From the NCBI GenBank assembly GCA_037447655.1, contig JBBHKE010002736.1, forward strand, positions 38,432-102,431: 64,000 nt of DNA. The letters are read 5' to 3'. Source of the DNA: Zygnema cylindricum (lineage: Eukaryota; Streptophyta; Zygnematophyceae; Zygnematales; Zygnemataceae). Below the pieces are notes generated by a model that did not search any database, had not been told where the DNA came from, and saw nothing but the letters and a program-made list of their open reading frames with translations. Position numbers and translations under genes: made by a program. Position 1 is the stretch's first letter; the number at the start of each line of letters is the position of its first letter. Shown here piece by piece: positions 57,578-64,000 of this stretch.

Positions 57578-58905
57578 TGGCCCTCAGAGTATGCAGATCC
57601 AAAAGAAGCTAATCTAGATAGTGCCGACTCCAAGTTAATATAAACCCAAGTGACTGACCCCTTGACAGTCAGAACCCCAATATAGATTCACCCCTGTGAA
57701 ATAACACTTTCTGTGTGCTCAGTTCCACCACAGAATGCAAAGTTAGAATATGAGATTTGGACACATTCACCCACTTTGACTTTCCCTTAGAAATACAGCC
57801 ACCCTGGCAGACAAAAACTCTGACCGACTACACCCCTGTGTAGCCTGGACTCCCCTGAGTCCGCAGCAAAAAGAATCACTGAAAATGGTCAAGTAAATTG
57901 ATAGTTATGGCTGGCCAAAGTTTGCCATTTATACAGGGTGCTCTCTGGGAGAGGCAGCTACTTACCCAGAATTTTCTAAGTCCTATCCCCTCTCTAAAAC
58001 TCTATCTACTGAGGTACGGACCAATCACATTACTGTATAGTACACAAAGGTACAGATGCCGGTGTACCTTCTGTACGGTCATCGTACAACATGGCTAAAA
58101 TGCCAACAAATGTCCTATCCGGATTCGCTCTTATAATCTCCGGAATTCCTGCCTTCAAATCTTAGCTCTCCACGTGGCGCCAGGTCATGCCGCGTCAAAA
58201 TAAAAGGTACCGTACAAGAAAGTACAAGTGCCGGAGTACTTTCTGTACGTACATTGTACGATGTCGCCATAGTGCGACATTTGTCATTCCCGGATTTGTT
58301 TTCTGCCGTTCCGGAAATTACGTAATCCCGTACGATGTTGCCACGTGTCATCCGGAGTGGCGGCGTCTGCAAACCGCCAAATTATCCTTTCGCGTAGCCG
58401 GCGCTAATCACGGCCGTCCGATGTATTTCGGCATTCAATCGTTGCCGTTGAAAATTGGTGCGCGGTATTTGTTTCGCTATCGAAACAAATGCGCGGTATC
58501 CGTTCCGTCCCCGTATTGTACTCCGTACTAATCTAAACTGTCTCTATGTACTAAATATCGTAACCCAGTTAAATGGAAAATCCTATCTCCAACTATTTGA
58601 ATATTTATCAAACCCTACACGTAGTAGCACTATTCCTAGACTAAATGGACAAAGCTAACGGCTACTGGACGACTGACTGACGGTAGGTACCAGGATCAAT
58701 TCCTGGGTCCGTCACATATATTTTTGGTAAACATACCTATATTATCAATTCCTGTCTCTCTGGAAAGCTTAGGCAGCCATGGCTCTAGCTCCCTCTCCAG
58801 CCTTCAGTGACTACGACAAGTGTGGGGGCTTGGAGAAGGGAGTCAGAGGCAGACTGCCTCTACTCTTTATCTAACAAAGACCTAGAAAATACCCAAATAT
58901 CAACA
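57558..58905 (-). mobile_element. 5' LTR of pol-less copy 3
   Basis: 1348 bp, from TGTTGATATTTGGG at 58905 to GAGTTTCA at 57558. It includes 172 bp (58063-58234) absent from the 3' LTR, a diverged second copy of a U3 segment containing CACGTGGCGCC and GTAC sites. Confidence 0.88.
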
Positions 58906-59035
58906 TAGGTTGATCTGAAAGTGTTACTAGAAAGAAAGACATCCATAGTAACATTCTCCCATGTATTGTTTATTGCGGAGCTGAACAAAAACCTCATCTC
59001 TAAATCTGTATTAGATGATAAGGGTTTTGATACCA
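58906..59035 (+). repeat. Right copy of 130-bp direct repeat flanking copy 3
   Basis: Identical to 54370-54499. It starts immediately after the outermost LTR base (58905) and element E protease continues from it. Confidence 0.9.
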
Positions 59036-59104
59036 GCAGTAGGAAAAGAGTCTTTACTGCTAGTTTTCAGGAGGAAATCTATTTCACTGCTGAAAAAGGT
59101 AGCT

Positions 59105-59612
59105 ATAAAAGAGGCAACAATACACCACAACACGTCACAGTGCACAGCGGAAAACACCAAGGATCTTCCCGTGGCAACAGCAGGAGCACACAAAACTCAC
59201 AGACAAGGTTGCGCTTTATTATTTGAAAGAGAGTACAAGGTTGCGCTAGTTGTGTAGGTCTACTTGAGGTGTCATTCACTAGGTCTTACTCGACTATTTA
59301 AACTAACTAACTGCTAGTCAACCTAGTACTATACAGCTGTACACGTGGACCTTCACGGTCAACCGAGATCTATCCAAAACTTCCTTCTAGAACTATACAG
59401 CTCAATCTACATTCTGCGGCGTTGCTATGCTGCGCTGCTACGCTGCTGCGCTACTAAGTTGCTACGCCGCTAAGTTGCTATGCTGCTATGCTGCGCTGGT
59501 CTGGAATCGCAGCTGCGCTGCTCTGGAATCGCAACTGCGCTGCTCTGAAATCGTAACTATAGCAGCCTAGCCCTAGCCACTAAGTACCCAATTTTGTAAC
59601 CCTGTTATAGTG
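59105..59612 (-). mobile_element. 3' LTR of the gypsy element
   Basis: Minus strand: after the purine-rich TTAGTGGGAGGCAC the LTR starts TATAACAGGGTTAC (TGTAACA with G to A) and ends ...CTCTTTTATA at ~59105. It contains dense GCAGCATAGC-type microrepeats (59400-59560). Boundaries are approximate. Confidence 0.65.
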
Positions 59613-59654
59613 CCTCCCACTAAGGATTCAGCGTCCCGCTGATCTTTGATTAAC

Positions 59655-60924
59655 TCAGGGAAACTGCAATTGTCGGAGTATGTCATATGTTTCCTCGCGA
59701 TTCTCTTCGAACTCATGGCGAAGGGTGTCCAGTTGATTTTGGAGCTGTTCACATCGGGTCTCCAGTAACGCGATGTGATGATCTGCAGCTGCCAACCGCC
59801 GCTGAGTGACTCGTTCCCGAACCTGATCTTCCCCTTCCTCAACCTTGGGTACTGCGGGTCCTGGCGGAACGTCCGCCGGTGCAGGCTCCTCGGGTGTCGG
59901 AATCCGGGGTTCTTCAGGTTCAACCACTGGGGAAACTTCCTCCGCTTCTTCGTCCGCCGGTTCCCACCGAGGTACCTTTCATAATTTAAAGAACACGTGT
60001 TTCTTTGCAGCTCGGGCCCGCTGCAGCGCATTGTTTCGGGCCAGCTTGAGTACCCGCATCACCTCTAGATCTGAGGCGCGCTCTTCAATTGGTGGAGGCG
60101 TTGGTTCTCGTTACGGTTCCTCCGCCTCCGATAGCTCATGATCTTCTTTAAATTCCTGATCACCTTCCCGCGTTGGGGTGTATTCAGGGTCCTGTGAGTT
60201 TTCTGACCCCTCCCCTCCACTTGTCTTTGCAGTTCCTACCTCGCTACTGGCACTTTCCTCAGGTTTCCGGCTCCACTTCTACTTCTCTTCGCCTGCTTGC
60301 TTCCACCATGGCCTCCGTCGCCCTTAACAATCTCTCGACACGGTTCGGATCTCCTTGTCCCACCCGTACCACTCTCCTCCTTTTCAGTGGTGGAGAGGAC
60401 GACGTTGCCATAGACACTGCTGAACCTGATGATTCCGGTAATTCCAGAAGCGAAGTTAAACTGATTGTGCGGAGAGAAGCAATTTCCAAGCTGCCGAGAC
60501 TAGGTTGGTCGTGAGGACAGATGGCGGCTTTATTCACGGGGGTCGAGGGCTTCACTTTTGGACTTTGCGGAGCGTCGCAGCGTGCGAGGGTATCGCAGCG
60601 TCCATCATTTATAAAACTGCGCTGCTGCGGCGAAACCGAGGGTTCGTCGTTACCCATATAGTGAAACACAATTGCGCCGTTGCGCTTTCCTGTCAGAGCA
60701 GCGGTGGTGCTGCGATCCTCTGACGTCATCGTAACCATGTTGCGCTGCGGTGGCTGCGCTGCTACAGCGTTGCGGTGTGGTAACATCGCCGCTGCGGTCC
60801 TTTGCCGCATCCCCAAGATGATTGCGATAGTTGCGACGTTGCGATTCGCTCTTTTGTTGTGGCCGCTGCGATTGCCCCTCCGATAAAGCTGAATGTCCTC
60901 ACTCCGCTGAAACCGGCGCAGCAA
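59655..60924 (-). pseudogene. Extra ORF region between chromodomain and 3' LTR of the gypsy element
   Basis: About 1.3 kb with coding character but broken by frameshifts/stops. 60924-60259 ends with SSPPLKRRRVVRVGQGDPNR and ATEAMVEASRRREVEVEPE. After a frame change comes acidic sequence (DPEYTPTREGDQEFKEDHEL, EPTPPPIEERASDLEVMR), then 59927-59655, Pro/Glu-rich followed by a predicted coiled coil (ADHHIALLETRCEQLQNQLD). No known envelope or gag motif is recognised. It may be an additional element ORF or captured host sequence. Confidence 0.45.
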
Positions 60925-61062
60925 CTACGGGGAATGTAGATCCCTCCCGTCCACCCAATTGTCGTCCTCAGCACTGTAACCCTTCCAACACACCAAGTAT
61001 TGGGTGGAGTTGGAATTCCGAGAGTGGCGTGACTGAAGGATCTCTTCCACCTCATACTTGTC
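60925..61062 (-). pseudogene. Gypsy chromodomain
   Basis: Minus strand, in a frame shifted from the integrase: DKYEVEEILQSRHSRNSNST, then QYLVCWKGYSAEDDNWVDGR and a stop at 60925. The aromatic residues typical of chromodomains (Y, W, W) are present. It places the element among the chromoviruses, whose chromodomain is thought to guide integration to heterochromatin. Confidence 0.8.
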
Positions 61063-61098
61063 CGAGGTGCCTCGAACGGGTGGTAAACGGGTATGCCG

Positions 61099-62400
61099 TC
61101 ATCGATTACGGAATATTGAATCAAGATTGCGGAATGGTTTAAGAAAGGAAACATGGAAAACATTGTGGATATGCCATTCGGTCGCGATATCCAACTTGTA
61201 AGCCACGTCGCCCACACGGGAAAGAATTGTGAATGGGCGCGTGAACTTTGGTGCCAACTTCTTAGAGAGGGCACCCGGTAAGGAGAGGTTTGCCATATTA
61301 AGGCAAACCTTATTCCCCACGCTAAAGATGATGTCCTTCCGATGAGCGTCAGCCTGCGACTTTTGACGATCCTTTGCCATTTGGAGCGCCTTGGCCGCCT
61401 TTTCCAGGTTTCCTTGCAGCGTTTTGGCAAAGTCCAGAGCAGCCGGTGTTTGGCAGTCCGCTACCAATAAGTTTTGGGGAAGAGTGGGCTGTCGTCCATT
61501 GAGGGAGAATGGCGTAGCATTCGTCGAAGAGTGCACTGCACTGTTATATGCTACCTCGATCGCTGTTAAATGGTCCACCCAATCCGTTTGGTGCACCGAG
61601 ACATAAGCCCGCAACGCTTCTTCCAGAGTTCGATTCACCCTTTCAGTCTGACCATCAGTTTGAGGGTGGTAGGCTGTGGACATAGCCAGCTGCGTGCCAC
61701 ATAACGCAAATAGATTTTGCCAAAAGTGGCTCACGAATTTACGATCGCGGTCGCTGACGATCCTTTTTGGAAGTCCGTGATGGCGGAATATCTCCCGAAA
61801 GTATAAGTCCGCGATATCTCGTGCAGTAGCTGTGGTGGACGTAGGTAGAAAATGTGCCATTTTCGTCAGGTAATCCACGACAACAAAGATCGAGTCGTAG
61901 CCCTCCTTCGTCAGTGGGAGGGCCACGATGAAATCCATCGAAATCGCCTCCCAAGGAACAGATGGTATTGGAAGGGGTTGTAACAAACCTTGTTGCCCTG
62001 AGTCCGAATTGTTCCTATTACACGTGTCACACGTCCGGACATATTCTGCAATGTCTCGAGTCATGTTAGGCCAGTAATACGCCTCAGCGACACGTGCGGT
62101 TCTTTTATCCCGCCCAAAATGTCCACTGAGCGGCTTGTCGTGACTCATTTTAAGAATCGTGTGACGAATTTCCGTATTTGTTGGCACATAAAGCCGTGTT
62201 GTCTTACTCGGTCTGTACCGCCACATACCATTGGCGGTTCGAACGAGTACCTTCCGTTTGATGAGTTCCTTTAGTGCATCATCGTCGTCGTAGGCAGCCT
62301 TTATCCGACTTAACCACTGTTCGTCCACGTGCACCGTACTGGTGACTGCGTTGAGTTTCGGGTCTTGCGCTGCAGTCGACCCTGTGGTGTTCTCTTTCAC
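61099..62400 (-). CDS. Gypsy integrase (433 aa open segment)
   Basis: Ty3/gypsy integrase on the minus strand, after a frameshift from RNase H near 62510. N-terminal HHCC region ([12 protein letters not shown] ... CDTCNRNN), core D,D-35-E ([53 protein letters not shown]), and the GPY/F-like module reading [20 protein letters not shown], with RPF in place of GPF. The domain is intact, but the downstream chromodomain is out of frame. Length is normal for the domain. Confidence 0.85.
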   Translation of the reverse strand: MKENTTGSTAAQDPKLNAVTSTVHVDEQWLSRIKAAYDDDDALKELIKRKVLVRTANGMWRYRPSKTTRLYVPTNTEIRHTILKMSHDKPLSGHFGRDKRTARVAEAYYWPNMTRDIAEYVRTCDTCNRNNSDSGQQGLLQPLPIPSVPWEAISMDFIVALPLTKEGYDSIFVVVDYLTKMAHFLPTSTTATARDIADLYFREIFRHHGLPKRIVSDRDRKFVSHFWQNLFALCGTQLAMSTAYHPQTDGQTERVNRTLEEALRAYVSVHQTDWVDHLTAIEVAYNSAVHSSTNATPFSLNGRQPTLPQNLLVADCQTPAALDFAKTLQGNLEKAAKALQMAKDRQKSQADAHRKDIIFSVGNKVCLNMANLSLPGALSKKLAPKFTRPFTILSRVGDVAYKLDIATEWHIHNVFHVSFLKPFRNLDSIFRNR

Positions 62401-63443
62401 AGAGTCTCCGTTTCCCTGCGGCGATGCTTGCGGTCGTTGCTCCGGTGCCGGCGCAGCGACGTCGCGTCTTCTTGACAGCGCATCCGCCGGTTCGTTTTGC
62501 CCGGCTTATATTTTATAACAAGTTCCGGACCGAAGGTTTGCAGAAACGTCATCCAGCGCACTTGTTTCTTGGACAACTTCGGCTGGGTTTGGAGATATTG
62601 TAAGGCGTGGTGATCAATGATAACCGTGATCCGTTTCCCCTGAACGTAACACTTCCAAACCTCCAGCGCATTGATGATAGCTATTGTCTCTTTCTCATAG
62701 GTGGCCCAGTTCAGCTCTGCTGCCTTTAGTTTTTGACTGTCGTAGGTGATGGGTTGAAGGCCTTTTCCTTGATCCTGCATAAGGATCGCTCCAATAGCCG
62801 TATCGCTAGCGTCGGTAATTATCGTCCAAGGTAAGTCCGGATCGGGAAGAGCTAACACAGGGGCGGTAACCAACCGCTCCTTTAGCGTGTTAAAGGCTGC
62901 CCCTTGCGCCGCTTTCCAATCATAGGGCACATAATTCTTGAGCAATTCCGTGAGCGGTGCAGCGATTTTTGTGAAACCTTCGACAAAACGTCGATAATAG
63001 GAGCATAGTCCTAGGAAGCTGCTTAACTCTGTGATATTTGCCGGCTGCGGCCACTCCTTAACGACCTTTGTCTTGTTTGGAGCCACTGCGATTCCGTCCC
63101 GGCTCACCACATGGCCTAAAAAATCAATCTTCTCCTTGAAGAAGTCACATTTACTTTTTTTTGCATACAACTTATTTTGCCGAAGGACCTCGAGTACCGT
63201 CCGTAAGTGCTTCATATGCTCCTCCTGCGTTTGGCTATACATCAGTATGTCGTCTAGGAAGATGATCACAAACGCGTCCAGATATTGTCGAAAGATGGAA
63301 TTCATTAAATGCATAAAAGTTGCCGGTGCGTTAGTCAATCCGAACGGCATTACCCGAAACTGGAAATGACCGTATCGAGTTCTGAACGCCGTTTTCTCCT
63401 CATCTTCCTCGGCAATTCTAATCTGGTGGTAGCCGCTCAGCAA
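62397..63443 (-). pseudogene. Gypsy reverse transcriptase (second part) and RNase H
   Basis: Minus strand. [42 protein letters not shown] and the catalytic [13 protein letters not shown] box intact. RNase [61 protein letters not shown]. It ends in a frameshift (KYKPGKTN then out of frame), so RNase H-integrase linkage is broken. Confidence 0.88.
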
Positions 63444-63452
63444 GTCTAATTT

Positions 63453-64000
63453 CTAAAAATATTTAGCACCTCGAAGTCGATCCAACAATTCGTCGATCCT
63501 CGGCAAGGGGTACGCATTCTTCACCGTTAATTTGTTCAGCGCTCGGTAGTCTACACACATACGGAAACCTCCATCTTTCTTGTTCACAAAGAGAACTTGG
63601 GCTCCATACGGTGACTTGCTTGGTTCGATTGCTCCGGCTTCGACCAACTCCACGAGTTGCTTTTTCAATTCGTCCAACTCGGTGTAGCTCATCTTGTACA
63701 TCCGATTAGCCGGGGGTACCACTCCAAGAACAAGCTCTATCCTATGGTCTACTTCGCGCTTCAGAGGTAATCCTTCGGGGAGCTTCTGGGGAAATACTTT
63801 GATATATTTCTTCCACGATTGATAATTTGTCCCATTGAAGATGACAATCTTGGCGGACATAGATTCAACCGGTTTGTCCCATTCACTCCAATCGTCAAGA
63901 TCGGAATCATCATCGATGGGAAGCTTTCCCTTTCGAATCAATTCCCTCGTCTCCTCCTCATTTCCTTCACCTCCTTCCGTATCGCCGATGCTTTGATTCG
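63453..64000 (-). pseudogene. Gypsy protease end and RT N-terminus, runs off the window
   Basis: Minus strand from the right edge: acidic linker ([17 protein letters not shown]), then RT opening ([71 protein letters not shown]). A single in-frame TAG at 63453 separates it from the rest of RT. The upstream part (gag, protease, 5' LTR) lies outside the window. Confidence 0.85.

Larger units (their letters stand above)
54500..58905 (-). mobile_element. Pol-less copia copy 3, complete and young
   Basis: 4406 bp: 3' LTR 54500-55671, ORF 55700-57577, primer-binding site 57544-57557, 5' LTR 57558-58905. The two LTRs look identical apart from a 172-bp extra segment in the 5' LTR (58063-58234) and four terminal bases missing at the 54500 end. 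Inserted in the protease region of element E. Confidence 0.9.
53094..59104 (+). pseudogene. Element E: gag and protease, split by pol-less copy 3
   Basis: Gag begins MEVSPLQVMGPPSRVPIFN (53094), is frameshifted, and continues at 53333-53623 (FNNLAAKHFILRHLTQGLAF) and 53630-54040 (FCNKLATLFMELKGAGKDFS). The zinc knuckle near 53990 is frameshifted. Protease 54154-54372 keeps DSGASMHMCKDRHLFPK, then a stop at 54370, then VDLKVLLERKTSIVTFSHVL to 54499. After the inserted 54500-58905 block, protease resumes at 58906 with the same 130 bp repeated, reaches YFTAEKG and is cut at ~59104 by the gypsy LTR. Confidence 0.82.

Noticed and set aside
60173-60514. 113-codon + strand open frame over the gypsy 3' region
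   Set aside because: The minus-strand frames show the more protein-like composition and agree with the element's direction; no domain is seen on the + strand.
1-64000. CRISPR arrays, bacterial operons, ribosomal RNA genes
   Set aside because: No regularly spaced repeats, Shine-Dalgarno-type gene series or rRNA-like segments were seen; the window is eukaryotic.

Overview
The window is eukaryotic nuclear DNA: GT-AG introns, long low-complexity tracts, LTR retrotransposons and a hAT-type MITE. One host gene is clear, a seven-exon DIS3L2/SOV-type 3'-5' exoribonuclease (3001-11151, + strand). Its plant-like C-terminal ending, together with a chromodomain Ty3/gypsy element and several Ty1/copia lineages, suggests a plant or streptophyte-alga genome. 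I cannot name the species. The base composition is AT-rich and every retroelement except one non-autonomous copy is visibly damaged.

Layout. 1-3000: upstream flank with microsatellites, a foldback element (1608-1854) and a ~640 bp polypurine GA tract directly upstream of the gene. 3001-11151: the exonuclease gene, with an unusually long (~700 aa) repetitive N-terminal extension. 11152-15200: mostly unassigned, with a decayed coding-like patch on the minus strand. 15214-59104: a dense nest of Ty1/copia elements in both orientations. 59105-64000: a Ty3/gypsy chromovirus on the minus strand, running off the right edge.

The copia nest resolves as follows. Element A (15214-19497, +) has a nested LTR and a tandem duplication. 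A chimeric RNase H and a further LTR follow (19498-20885). Element B (20938-23991, -) is next, followed by LTR and gag fragments of several families (23992-30905). Pol-less element copy 1 (30906-35081, -) carries a nested + LTR. An LTR split by a hAT MITE covers 35082-37124. Element D (37125-52061, -) contains pol-less copy 2 (38788-49448, +), whose 5' LTR contains complete element C (39043-45488, -). Element E (52062-59104, +) contains pol-less copy 3 (54500-58905, -).

The most interesting system is this set of related copia families. (i) Their primer-binding site matches the anticodon stem-loop of initiator tRNA-Met (half-tRNA priming) and is translated, because gag starts about 20 bp inside the LTR. 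(ii) Their LTRs share a run of small hairpins whose stems change by compensatory substitutions. (iii) Their LTRs carry an antisense tRNA-like module with A and B boxes. (iv) Three copies belong to a non-autonomous subfamily in which gag is fused in one frame to short RT and RNase H remnants; copy 3 keeps an uninterrupted 625-codon ORF. Copy 3 is also flanked by an exact 130-bp direct repeat of its target instead of the usual 5-bp duplication. All coordinates and comparisons were made by eye; no database search was possible.
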